In this document: in pieces, positions 35,301 to 47,573 of the stretch
Numbering within the stretch: the first letter of the stretch is position 1
Layout: every line of letters starts with the position of its first letter
From: Limnanthes douglasii subsp. nivea
Lineage: Eukaryota; Streptophyta; Magnoliopsida; Brassicales; Limnanthaceae
Direction: 5' to 3'
Length of the DNA: 64,000 nucleotides
Assembly: GCA_036936605.1 (NCBI GenBank)
Contig: JAUPFV010000004.1
Coordinates: 69,278,352-69,342,351, forward strand
Notes under the pieces: generated by a model
What the model saw: the letters and a program-made list of their open reading frames with translations, nothing else
Database searches by the model: none
What the model was told of the DNA's origin: nothing
Translations under genes and position numbers: made by a program

Positions 35301-38300
35301 GAAGAATACCTTGAACATATTAAGTAGTAGTTTCTTCTCCGGCTGTAGTAGGAGTAACATTTCCATCATAAGTTATGGTCAGTTATCGAACAGATAAAAC
35401 CAAGTAACGAGAAATTTTGTACTATAAAATGGAGGGATACGTAAGATACCAAACCGAGTAAGAAGCAAATAATATGTTTAGGTTTGATAGATGATTTATG
35501 TCAAAACCTTCATAAATATTTCTAAACAACTTCTAATAACTAGTAGAATATACAAAAGAGTGAAATACAAAAGAGAAACGTGAGTAAGCATGCAACAAAA
35601 AAAGAAGTTAAAATGTAATTAGAAAATCTTATATTATGTGTGTTCATCCAGCTTCATTCGATTTGACCATACTCTTGTTCAGTTAAATATTATGTTTTCT
35701 CGGTTACAAAAATTAAGGTGGTTTTGCAATGGCGGTTTTCCGACGAATGGGTTTTTCGAGTTTCTAAATATTAATATTTGTGAGGAAATTTAGAAACTAT
35801 ATAGATATTCTCGGAATTTTTGAGCTAAGCATTATACGATGAGTATTGTGCAGTATCCATTAGTAGTTAGATGGGTAGGAAATATGCAAACATTTAACAA
35901 ATCTTGGATGAATCTAGAAAGAGGTAATCAAAGACCCAATGATATACGGAAATAAAGAAACAGGCTTCTTCTTTTCTGTTTTGATAGATTAATTCATCAG
36001 TTTAGAAACACGAGTAATATATCATCAGGAAACCCTTATTCATTTTCAACGAGTTGATGTTCGTCTTCAATCATATTCTTCAAGGTTCTAAATAATTTAC
36101 CAAAAAGTTAGTTTATAAATTATTTTTCCAAAATCTACACGAGAAGGTTTGTTCATTACTTGTTTGGAAGGTCTTTTTCTTTTAAGAACCATTTATGGAT
36201 AAAAAGAAGAAACTTTATCGGTAGGGTTTTCAAACTGATTAAGTCTCTATTTTTTTTTTAACAAAAGATCATGAAAACAAAATTTTAGGCCCAACAAGGG
36301 GTTCATGAGAAGAGGAATTAAGGTTAATACTACAGTTCAAATGGTGAAGTGTGAAGTAAGAATTTCTATTACGAAATTAGGGATTTACCAACAAATCAAT
36401 AATATTTATTATATTATAACCATATTTTATTAGAAATCAGAACATGCATGAAAAAGATAAAGAGAGAAATCGATGTAGAAAATACCTACCGAAAGGATTC
36501 GAATACGAAGATGGATTTTTCGATATAATTATGGATTTACTTGCATAAAATCTGAGTCGTTTGATAAAAGTAGGATCAATGGTAAAATAGAGTTCATATA
36601 TTTAAAAACAATAAAACGATTTAATTTTCTAAATAGTGAAATGATTTTTAAATGCTTCTGAATTCATAAGTGGTTAATATTATAATTAATTACACATATA
36701 AGTGATTTAGTAAAATTTTGTGAATGCCATAACTTTTAAATAAAATTAACTCTTAATGTTACCTTCTTTACTTATTTAGTAGTGTTTGAAAATTGTTTTA
36801 GAAAATTAAATCATGGACTAGAGGAGTCGTTATAATCTTATATTCTATAGATGGTATATATTTTTTATAATGACGATGTAAATATATATCTAAAATAACA
36901 AAAATATAACATGCATTTCATAAGAGAAAAACGAAAAACGAAAGACAGGGTCGAATATATACGAGATGATGATCACAAAAATACAAGATGCGGGTTGCGA
37001 AATAAAACACAAGTCCAAATTCATAAGGTGAAGAGAGAGTGAGCTAAAATGGAAAAAGAGAAGTGGAAAAGTATGATTAGGATTGTATGACAAAAATATT
37101 TTTGTACCAAAAATTCTGAAGAATGGATAACAAAAACAAAAAAGACAACTAAGAAGAAGGAGAATGATTAGGAGGAAATTATCGTTAAAACTATATTGTG
37201 GATATATTTGTAATTTTAAGAATGTATGATATTTAAATAACAATATAAAATTTTATGAGATTGCGTTAGAAATTATTCAGTTGGAAAATAGAATTAAAAA
37301 TCATTAGCTATTGATATTTCTGTTTAAACAATAATCCTATTAAATATAAAAAAATGGAAAACAATTCTCAACCCAATATTAAAGCATTCAAAATAAATTT
37401 TAATGATTTTTAGAGTAACATTAAAATATGAAACTGTTTTTTTTTTACTTGGTTTTATATTTGTGTCCAATACATTATTCAGAGTTCCTAAAAATTGACA
37501 TCCAATTTTTAAATAAGGTGTCATAAATAACCTCCTGCCAATTTTTAAATAAGGTGTCATCATGTTCACCAAAGGGATCAAATTTTCTGTTATTACGACT
37601 TTATAGATACTTAATTCAACTCATGGTGAATATAGCCCTATTCTTTGATGGTATCAGACTTTATGTGGCTTCCCAATTGCTTTTAATACATCGACAATTG
37701 CTTCCCCATTGTACATATATTCAAGTAAGTTTGCTAGAGAAATCCACATGAGTTATGGAAGATTCATACTTAAGGTTAAAGTGAGGGTTTCATTTTAAAA
37801 CTTCATATGCGGAAATGCTTAGGGTCGCAAAGGGAAGGATTACAATCACATATGGACCCACATTTCATTAGAACTTGTGGACTTATCATAATTTGGCTAT
37901 TAACGAATGTTTTGAGTTGGACTAAAATCTTGTCATGTCTTGTGTTGTATAGCAAATTGACATGTTGCTTCCTTTCTTGATACGAGCATTGATGTCAAGT
38001 GATTCTTTTAGTTTTCCAATAGTCGCTTCTGCATAGGTTTGGGTATTTGAAATAGATTATTGGTTTTTATTTTTTTGTAAATAAAGGTTTATTGAAAACG
38101 TTATATGGGCCTAAGATTGAGTATTTGATGAGTAAAATACTGTGATTTTGTGACAAAACTAGCATTTAATAAGAAGCTGTGATTTTGTGATAAAACTTAC
38201 ATTTTGTGGTTAATTGATCAGAAACTTAATTTGACAGAGGAGGAAAGTCCTCAACATTCAATAAATCCGAAGTGTTTTCGGAAATAATTTTGGATCTCGT

Positions 38301-38601
38301 GAAGATAATTTGAAAGGAGGGTGATGGGCGGGTTTTCCTTTGTCGTGGGAGCTCGTCTCCTGCATTCTTAATAATGTGAATAAGGAAATGGTGGTGGTCG
38401 GCGCAAAAAAAATTAAGAAAAAAATAAAGACTTCCATTCGGTTAGGTGTTCTACCGAATTAGTAGCTTTTCAAAGATATATTTTTTTCCAAAACATATTA
38501 TTCATAACATGTCACAAAAGCAGTTATCTTTTTAAATATTTTAAACATTTAAAAACTATATTAATAGATTAGATGTTTTAAAGAAAATGCCTCAAAACAA
38601 A

Positions 38602-38610
38602 TTGATATAA
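38602..38610 (+). repeat. Left target site duplication of MULE copy 2 (TTGATATAA)
   Basis: A perfect 9-bp match to 51290-51298 on the other side. Nine bases is the usual Mutator-superfamily length. Confidence 0.93.
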
Positions 38611-38634
38611 GAGAAAAGTACCCCTAAATACCTT
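38611..38634 (+). repeat. Left terminal inverted repeat, copy 2
   Basis: Identical to the left end of copy 1. It pairs with 51266-51289 at 17 of 24 positions. Confidence 0.8.
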
Positions 38635-38725
38635 CTCAACTATCAAATACCAAGATGGTACCCGTTTTTGGACTAGTTTCAAAAACTACCTAGAGCCATA
38701 ATATGGACAATTATACCCTTTAGGG

Positions 38726-38733
38726 TATAAAAG
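38726..38733 (+). promoter_or_regulatory. TATA box of the ULP-like gene (copy 2)
   Basis: TATAAAAG is preserved. The leader intron is 39175-39743, and the poly-C tract in the leader is 7 C rather than 13. Confidence 0.65.
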
Positions 38734-38879
38734 GGGTTATTTTCTTGAAACCCACTTTTTTTCACCTTCTAATCAGACTTTTAGGTTCCAATTTCCCCCC
38801 CACTTTCACATTTCCAAATTTGAGGAGAGAGAAACATGTTTTACGAGAGCGAAACCAAAAGCCATTTTTGGAAGGTTAC

Positions 38880-39115
38880 GTACCGGCAAACCACGACTGA
38901 ATCTGTTTCTGTTCCGATTTTGTTGCCCCCTACCGGCGAACCACCGGCGACTAGTAAGCAGCTTCTCTGTCACTCCTCTGATAGTTCTGACATCCACCGG
39001 CGAAAAACCGGCGACAACTAACCAGTTTTTTTCTCTCTGTTCCTTATATCAGGCACCTACCGGCGCACCAGCACTGTCTCTGTCTCTGGTTCGATATTTG
39101 GAACCACAACCGGCG
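38880..39115 (+). repeat. Left subterminal CACCGGCGA cluster, copy 2
   Basis: The seven ACCGGC[AG] words of copy 1 are preserved. Confidence 0.6.
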
Positions 39116-39749
39116 AGCATCCAACTGCGACGAAGTTTCCGTCGAACCGAACAGTCGCCTTCAAACCAAATCAGGTATGTGTTCGATTCGTATGCGTTGA
39201 TGTGTAGGTTTTCGAACCCAATGATAGTCCATGCTGTATGATGTGTAATACTCCGGTAGAAACGTAAGGTCATTTGTTACTGTTGCTCGACTGGACGACG
39301 TTACGTGATAGTTGTATTGGTAGTGAGGATGGTGTTGTTGTAATCATTGTGAGGCTGATGTTTTAAGCATTGTCAGGCTGATGTTTTAAGCATTGTGAGT
39401 TTGCGTAAGGTTGGTCCATGTCTAGCAATATGGGCTTTATTATCTATCAGTACAACTATCAGGTTTATGAGGCTGATCGTTAACGTGTTAGATCTTGTGT
39501 AACAGCTATAGGGATGCTGTTCCAAATGTTGTGAGTGTATGCAGGTATCGTCATACATCTAGAAATGTATATTGTATTATATATCAGGGTCTGATAGTAG
39601 TTTACATGTAAGACAGCACGTCTAGGGGATAAGTATAAGTTTCAGGTCACTTATACGAATCTTCATAATGCAGTGGCTGCTTAGTATTATTGTTTTAGTT
39701 ACCATGTGAATTACTAACTAGCTTATTATGTGAACGTTGACAGGTTAAA

Positions 39750-42700
39750 ATGAAAGGAGTATTCTACCGCTCGGGATTGGTTGGCATAATCAACGTCCTG
39801 AGACGAGATATAATCAAAGCTGAACACATCGAGGCTGCTCGCGGAACCCCTTTCTACACCTTCCTCAAAACCTCGTACGACCTGAGGAACGAAACTCTGA
39901 AGCTTAAAAAGTTCCACCACTTGATCGAGGCGATCTGTGGTTTATACGACGTCAGATGGAAGGCTTTCAAGATTGGACAAAAGCGTGTAAGGCTGACCAA
40001 GAAAGACGTTCAGGCAATCTTTGGCCTGAGACACGGTAACGAAGAGATGCCGATGAGCAAATCAGGTGGATTTATCGCTCGGTACGCCAAGGGAGCAGAG
40101 TTAGATTCGACTTTGATGAAGAAATATTTTTTGAGTCCAAGGACGAGGAGAAGCGGGCCAACGAACGACAAATCAGTGTCAAACGCGTTAATAAAGGTAA
40201 ATAGAGTATGTTTGAATGTAGTTGTTTTGTAGTTCGTACTGCAGGCTGTGCTGGTTGATGAAATCCAGGGACATTTTCACATCACTATAAATAGATTGAT
40301 ATAAATAGCAAGCTATGAATACTAACATATCAGAGATAGTGTAACATTAAAAGAACTGTCCATGTAGACCTAATTTATAAGATGTAAACATAGATAGCAA
40401 GTTGGAATGGACTAAATATCAGACGGTACCAGCATAGATAGCAATGTAGCCAGCGATAGATATCAGAGTATGTAACAAATGTAAGTAATGTTATATACGA
40501 AACAGAAAACAAAGCCTGATGTATGCAGATCTGTAAAGTATCGGCCTTGAATAGATTGGATATCAGAGGGTAGCAGCATAGATAGCAATGTAAACGTGTA
40601 TAGATATCAGAGTATGTTTACAAACAACTATGGTATATATGCAATCATATATCTAATGTCTTATTAGTTGTGGATGCCTTTAATTGTTCTTTCTGTATTG
40701 TTGTTATGATTTTGGATGTTTTTGTAGGAAGCAATCGAGAAAGCAGTTAGAGAATGAGGGGAGGATGAAGCGAGCGATGTGGCTAGGCTACTGATACTTT
40801 TCATATGCTCGAAACTTTTCTTTTCAGTGTCGGGCGATGTAATCGGGTGGACAGCAATCTTCTACGTGGAGAATCTTGACAAGATAAATGACTATGACTG
40901 GTCTGGAGCAATCTTGGATAAGCTTCACAAATCGCTGGACAAATGTATTAAGGCCGGGCATCCTTCAAGAGTTATCGGATGCGTTTCTTTTCTTTTTGTA
41001 AGTATAGCTAGTTATGATCAGCCTGTCTGTTAGGAAAATGTTTATTTTAATAGTTAGTTTTGTTCTGTGCAGCCGTTTCTTATGGAGCATATTTCTATAA
41101 ATGTCGACATACCAAGGCCTTACATAATACCTAGATGTTACAAGTGGTGGGGGCTAGAGGGCAAGGAGTCGACATTCGAAATGATCCAGATGGTCGGTGA
41201 GCTCAGGGACGACGAGGTATGTTGTGGTATAGTAGATATATCGTAGTAGTATAATACATATATCAGTGATGATTATAATATTTTGCTACTAAATGAACAT
41301 TATACTGTATCTCCTAGGTTGTCTGCGGGGAGTTGGTGTTTACAGCATCGGAATGTTTTGTTTATGGAGTAAATGATTCGCGGATAAGGTGGGAAGGGGC
41401 TGGTGAACCAAGCGAAGAGAGGAGTAGGAAAAGAAAGAAATCTATTGCGAACAGAAGTTCAATAAGGAAGGAAGATGACGGAGCTGGTAGTAAGAAGATA
41501 AGACGTTCAATGATTGAGGTTGAAGATGATGTTACGGTGGGGGAGTTCATTGTGGAGAGGAAGGCAAGAGTTGGTAAAAACAAAGGGGAGAGGTTGAAGA
41601 ACCGGAAAAAACGTAGGTCTAGTATGATTCCTAGTTTTGGAGTGCTGTCGCAGTCGGTACTGCGCGATAGCAAAAAACTGAAAAAAGGAGCCGGTTGCGG
41701 CGGTTGAAAGTTGAGAACAAGAGGCTTAAAACATGCCTTGATGAAAGAAACGAAGAGGTTAGTGCTAGCATGCTTTCTAAGTACTACTAACATCTGTATG
41801 GTTGTTAAAATGAAGTTGTCTATCAATAAAGTATTCTGTAACTATCAGTGTTGTAAATAATGTAACAATTTCGTATGCTCGTTTGAATCAGGTTGAAAAA
41901 TTGAAGAAAGATTTGGAGGACCTTAAAGAAAAGCTGGAGATGGTCGACTCAAGAGTGGATGGTGAGGATCAACAACTGTTGTTGACCTTATCCTCGCCAT
42001 TTTGCCGCTACGATGAGGATGCTACTGAAACCTTAGATGCACGCATTGCTGAGAAGGTGGTTAAGGAAACACTGGTTTACAAAAGAACTCGGAGGCATGT
42101 AGTAACTGAAACAGACAAAGCAACGGAAGAAGACGGCGTTGATGGGGAGGATAAAACAGAAGAACAAGAGGAGCTTGACAAAGCTAAGCAAAAAGAAAAA
42201 CATTGCTCGGAGGAGGACAAAGAAGAAGTTGATGGAGGGGGTGTTCAATCCGAAACACGTGTTGAACCAATGGAAGAGAGTACTACACATGATGTTGTTG
42301 CTGTTGATGTGTTTAGGAAGCCAAAAGGGACTATCACAAGTGGTTGTGACGCTGGTAATGGGAAACGGGATGTGGCAGAAGAATTACCACCCCTAACTCA
42401 TGCTGCCGGTGCGCAAAATGTAGTTTTGGTACCTGCACAGGGACCTGGAGTTGGAAACAACGAGGTCGAACAGCAGCAGCTGACGGTGGACGGGATTGAT
42501 TTGTTGGACGAAGTATCAAACGAAGGAACGAAAACAATGGAACGACAGTTGGCGGAGTCGCCAAAAAACGTCGATGAAGGAAATAATGCAGAGAGCGGTG
42601 AGGACAAAGGAGAAGATAAAATAGTAGTAGCAACTACATTGTTGGAGATAGCAGCAACAGAACAACAGGTTCCAGATCCTGTCTCGCACAATGTTGCTGA

Positions 42701-44477
42701 AGACGTAAGTGGAGTTTAAATTGCTTAGTTGTATTTGAATATCATATATGATTGATAGTTAATCTCGCAATTAATGGTTTCCTTTGTTATGTTTTTAGGA
42801 AGTCGAAACAGCGGAGGCTGAAGACACACGACACTCTAGCTTAGTTGTATTCACTGGCACTGGAACAGCAGCAAAGTGCGAACAACTATCGCAAGCTGTG
42901 TCGCCATTAAAGGTGATACAAATTTTCAAGAGAGCAGATCAATCCGCAGAGAAGATTGAAAATGTGTCACAGCTTGAGCCATCTTCGTACGCAACACCAC
43001 AACAACAGAAAGCAGCATCGAAGGATCCTATTGTCCAATCGGTTACACCATTGGCTGAAGATAGCTTTGTAGACTGCACCCAATCATTTTACGCAGAAGT
43101 TGACAAGGCTGTTGAAACTTCAAACGAGAAGAGGCGTACACTGGACTGCATCGAGGAAGACCAAACGGACGTTGACGTAAGTAGATATTTGGTATTCTCA
43201 ATAAATATTTAAAAAGAAATGTTAACAGTTTACTATGCTGCTTTTTTTTAGGTACCCATTGATGACATGCCTGGGTTCAACTTACTTACTCCGACGGAGG
43301 TTCAACAACATTCAACTGAAGTTGTAGCTTGGTCGTTCCCGACAGAGACAACGAAACTGATCGATGTAAGTGAGTACGAGAAAGTGCTGAAACTGAAACA
43401 GGTAGAAGAACAAGAAGATCCAGAAATATGGTACTTGCCAACAACAGAGTTCTCGTACAGGCTTTCCATTAGTGTGACAGAGATAATGGAACTGCCTAAC
43501 GAAACTCAAGTGGACTTCAAGGTAAAAATATTTTTGGATGTATCAATCGTATTTTAATTGTTAGTCTAGCAACGTGCCTCTATACGTCTATCAATATTAA
43601 TTGAAGCAGCTATCATTGTGTCAACCAATAAACCATTGGTTATTATTTCAATTGATTCGATACTGTAATTTTGGTTTAATAGGTAATAGATGCTTGGATA
43701 TACAAGCTCTTAAAGGATTCAGACTGGAAAGTACCTGTGAAAGGGTTTGATAATAAGTATTCATTCCCTGTCCCAGCCATTCAAATAACTGGGATTGCAA
43801 CTGTAAGTTCCCAGTGGATTATTGCTTTCATATTAGGTACATCCCCTTCCTGTATTGATGTCTTAAATTTACAGGGGACACTGGCTAAAAAGGGAGATAT
43901 GTCTGTCATTGTGGATAATGTTTTTGAGACAATGAACCCCAACACATATGTCTGTTTCGTCCCCCTATGTAATGTAAACACGGAAGGAGTGAACCATTGG
44001 ACGCTCCTGGTTATAGACATGGAGAATGGGGTTGCCAGAAGCTACAACCCAATGTTGCCGTGGAGCAAGCACATTCCCGATAAGAAGAGAAACACTGCCG
44101 ATGCTCTGGTAAGGAATTTAAATTCCAAGTTATCTAGTTTGGTTCACTGTCTAGCAATTTATAATAATAAAGCTATCAAACTGTATAGTAATGCCTATCA
44201 ATGACTTCTACTGTATCTATCAATGCAGTTGTCCTATTGCATGAAGAAGAAATATATACCGCAGGTAAAAGGTGGGTACAAAATTAAGACCATGTTAAAT
44301 ATCCCACAGCAAAAGAAGCGGAGCTATGGCTGTGGTGTTTTCGTGTGTAAATACGTAGAAGACATTATTAAAGACGGTTTTGTTGGACGGCAATATGGTG
44401 ACGAAATGCCGGCAGAAACAAGAGCTAAAATTTTCAAACATTTCTTGAACGATCGTAACACAAACAAACGTTGGTAG
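39750..44477 (+). pseudogene. ULP1-like (C48 peptidase) gene, copy 2, nonsense plus frameshift
   Basis: Exons are 39750-40196, 40728-40997, 41073-41216, 41318-41757, 41892-42704, 42799-43176, 43252-43521, 43683-43802, 43875-44108 and 44229-44477, the same structure as copy 1. Codon 126 is Tyr here, so the first exon reads through to its phase-0 donor (SNALIK/GTAAAT) and confirms the model. Two lesions break it: a TGA at 40755-40757, where copy 1 has GGA, and loss of one A in the poly-A stretch near 41683-41689, which shifts frame within the basic region. The peptidase exons remain open, including the His, the Asn-for-Asp and the Cys positions. As written, translation would end after about 158 residues of the N-terminal domain. 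Confidence 0.82.
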
Positions 44478-44596
44478 TATGTAATTTATATTTTGGTATC
44501 CATTGATTAGCATTGGGTGAAGTGTGCAAAACATCTATGATTTATGTTTGTAGACTAAAATTTACATGTAAACGCACTTTTTACTTGTTGCGGTCG

Positions 44597-44852
44597 ACTG
44601 GGAAAAAGTTAACAAAGAACATTATGTGTAACTTAATCTATCTGATAGAGCCCCTAAAGCTAGCAAGCAGTATTACTTTAAATACCAGAGTATGTAAAAC
44701 AAACTATCAGACAGGCTTATTAAATCGCAAACTATGTAAACATATTTGTCAGACCAAATGTATTTTGAAACGTAATTTTAATGACCGTTGTTTCCATCTC
44801 TAGCCACTGCTGAAAGCAACACGCCACCATCTTTTCACAAAATCCACCTTAA
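44597..44852. repeat. Internal fragment resembling the MURA intron and adjoining exon, copy 2
   Basis: Counterpart of the copy 1 fragment, with a few substitutions. One of them (CCACTGCTG versus CCACTGTTG) matches the MURA exon better in this copy. 44853-45537 holds no gene. Confidence 0.6.
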
Positions 44853-45537
44853 TAATGAGCCGCTGTTCGAAAAATTACATGTAGACGAACTAGTTCACAT
44901 AACTGTTACAGGATTCAGTGTTGTATCTTACAAATTTTGATATGTTGTTACCATTCGCACTGTTAGTGGTAGTTATATATCTACTATTGGTACATATAAG
45001 AGATGTATTAAAAAGTACCAATAATGCATATATAATAAGAACTATCAATGTTCACCAAATTGTCTATCTGGGGTTAAGGAAGGATCTATCTAGGGTTAAG
45101 CAGGCAAATATCGTAGTGCGAAACATATCGTAATTTAAAATCATTTTGGTTACGAACCATAAAGTATAGTTTTAGATATCTTTCAGAAAAAATAGATAGA
45201 CCAGATAGGTTTTAAATTTTTAATATAATTTATCTACCATTCAAAATTACTCGCAAATATCATATAACAGGTTATTGATGCACAAAATAAAAATATATTG
45301 ACTGCACAACATGGTTATTGGTAGATAAATGCAATTAATTTGTTGAAAGGACTGATAACCACACACATTACTCATTACTACATTAATGTGTTAAAACCAT
45401 TGGTTAGATTGAACTTGAAAATACAATGGGTAGATAAAGTAGAATGATTACCTTCATTTAATGTATGTGTGCCATTAAAGTTGATTTCTGAAAATATGGT
45501 TGCTTAAGGGGACTCAGCATTGGGTGCTGGGTTTTGC

Positions 45538-45545
45538 TATAAATA
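45538..45545 (+). promoter_or_regulatory. TATA box of the acidic-protein gene (copy 2)
   Basis: TATAAATA is conserved with the same spacing to the ATG at 45642. Confidence 0.75.
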
Positions 45546-45641
45546 GAGGGTCATATGTCAACCTATTACTCACAAACCTACCAGCAAAGGGAAAAAAACC
45601 CAGAACCTCTACCCTAAGTTCTTACCTCTGCTCCTCCAACC

Positions 45642-46067
45642 ATGGCTCCTTCATCACCCTTCTCCCCACACCAGTCCAGCGAGGACGCCTGGTCCTCTGA
45701 CTACTACTCATGTGAGAAGGCCTACAAGCGCACGACAACGTCGGAGTACTCCGCTGACGAAGAAGATGATTGGTCGGTCTGGTCTGAGGACCAAGAAGAC
45801 CCTTATGGATCATGGGATTCTTGGTCCATGGACGACTGTTATCTTTCTGACGATGAGAAGCTGCCAAAAAGGAAAAGGTGTAAGAGCGTTAACCCATTTT
45901 GGGATGAGGAAGACGACGATGAAGATGAAGAGGCAGACGACGAGGCCTCTGACGACGAAGAAGATGATGAAGATGAAGAAGAAGAAGAAGAAGAAGAAGA
46001 AGAAGAAGAATAAGAAGAAGAAGAAGAAGAAGAAGACGAGGTATCTGATGGAGACGACTCCGATTAG
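45642..46067 (+). pseudogene. Small acidic protein, copy 2, tail shortened by a stop in an expanded GAA tract
   Basis: The frame starts in the same ACCATGGC context and differs by Ser for Leu4 and Ala for Ser38. The GAA tract is 30 bp longer than in copy 1, and one GAA has become TAA at 46011-46013. That gives 123 aa instead of 131, ending in a run of Glu and losing the final DEVSDGDDSD. The old stop is still in frame at 46065-46067. Since the lost part is only acidic tail, some function may remain. Confidence 0.7.
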
Positions 46068-46515
46068 GTTAGAACATTTAGATGTAGTTTCATGGCCCTG
46101 TTGGTTTTTATTTTGTTGTTTTTAACGTATGTTTATGCTTTTTTGTGGACTGTAACTTGCCCCAACCCTGTGCAGTAGTGTTATTTTTTGACAGGGTTGG
46201 ATGATTTAGGGTTGTTTGGATTGTTGCATGATTTTAATGTACAAGTTTCGTTGTATTTTACCTTCGTTATCTAGTCAAACTGGTAAGGTATGGTATTACA
46301 AGGTGCAGTTGAAGGTAGCAGTTTAAGTTGCAGTTATTTCACAGAATCGCAATCTATGAACACTAAGATATCGGAGTTATGGTAACATTAAAAGAACAAA
46401 CAATGTAAACATAGATAGCAAGGTTGAATCGAGTGGACATCAGAGTATAACAGCATAGGTAGCAAAGATGGTAAATGTAAGCAAAGATGTTAAAACCAAA
46501 ACAGAAAACACATTT

Positions 46516-47545
46516 TGATGTATCTGTCAGATGCAAAATCCAAAAACTATCAATGTTGAATATAGTAGATATCAGAGGGTAGCATCAGAGATAGCAATGT
46601 ATAAAGGGATAGATACCAGAGTATGTAACAAACATATATGGAACTTGTCATTTCTATAAGGGTACAAAACATAAGTCGAGATACAAAAAGTGCTTATCTT
46701 TTAAATGAATCAGGCATGAATGATTTTAAGTACACCTATAACAAATGTAAGTGAAATATCAGATGGATCTATTTCAAAACAGAAAACATATATTGATGTA
46801 TCTGTCAGATGCAAAATCCAGAAACTATCAATGGTTAATATATTTGATATCAGAGGGTTGAAGCATAAATAGCAATGTATACATGGATAGATATCAGACT
46901 ATGTAACAAACAGATATGGACCGTGTAAATTCTTTTAGGGGACAAAGCATATGTTGAGATACAAGAATTGCTTATCTTTGAGATGAATCAGGCATTAATG
47001 ATTTTGAGTACATCTATAACAAATGTAAGTAAAATATCAGATGGATGTAAACCAAAACAGAAAACACGTCTTGATGTATCTGTTAGATGCAAAACCCAGA
47101 AACTATCAACGTTGAATAGAGTGGATATCAGATGGTAGCAGCATAGCTAGCAATGTATACAGGGGAAGATATCAAAATATGTTTCGAACAGATATGGTTC
47201 GTGCCAATTCTATAAGGGTACAAAACATAAGTGGAGATACAAGAAGTGATTATCTCTGAGATGAATATGGCATTGAATATTTGAAGTACATGTATACAAA
47301 TGTAAGTAAAGCATAAGATGAATGTGTACCGAAACAAAAAACATACTTTGATTGTATCTGTTAGATAAAATAGCCCGAAGCTATAAATGTTGAATAGAGT
47401 ATCTACCAGAATATATCCTCAAAGATAGCAATGTATACTCGAATAGATATCGTAGACAGAAAGAAACTGACATGGAACATGTAAATGTTAAAAGTGTACG
47501 AAACATAAGTGGAAAGATAAGGACTGCTTATCTTTGAAATGTAAA
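46516..47545 (+). repeat. Four degenerate 278-bp tandem repeats, copy 2
   Basis: Same four-repeat array as copy 1 with scattered substitutions. The repeat number is unchanged, so the array predates the duplication of the element. 46068-46515 and the short gap before 47574 show no coding potential. Confidence 0.85.
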
Positions 47546-47573
47546 ATGTTACAAAAAAGTAGGTAAATAATGT

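Larger units (their letters stand above)
31295..38610 (+). repeat. Tandem repeat unit U4, main part (A-type, interrupted by MULE copy 2)
   Basis: Full-length unit whose last 187 bases lie beyond the MULE at 51299-51485. It shares A-type variants with U1, the other unit carrying the MULE. Spacers at 32713-34013 and 35301-38601 show no gene. Confidence 0.94.
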
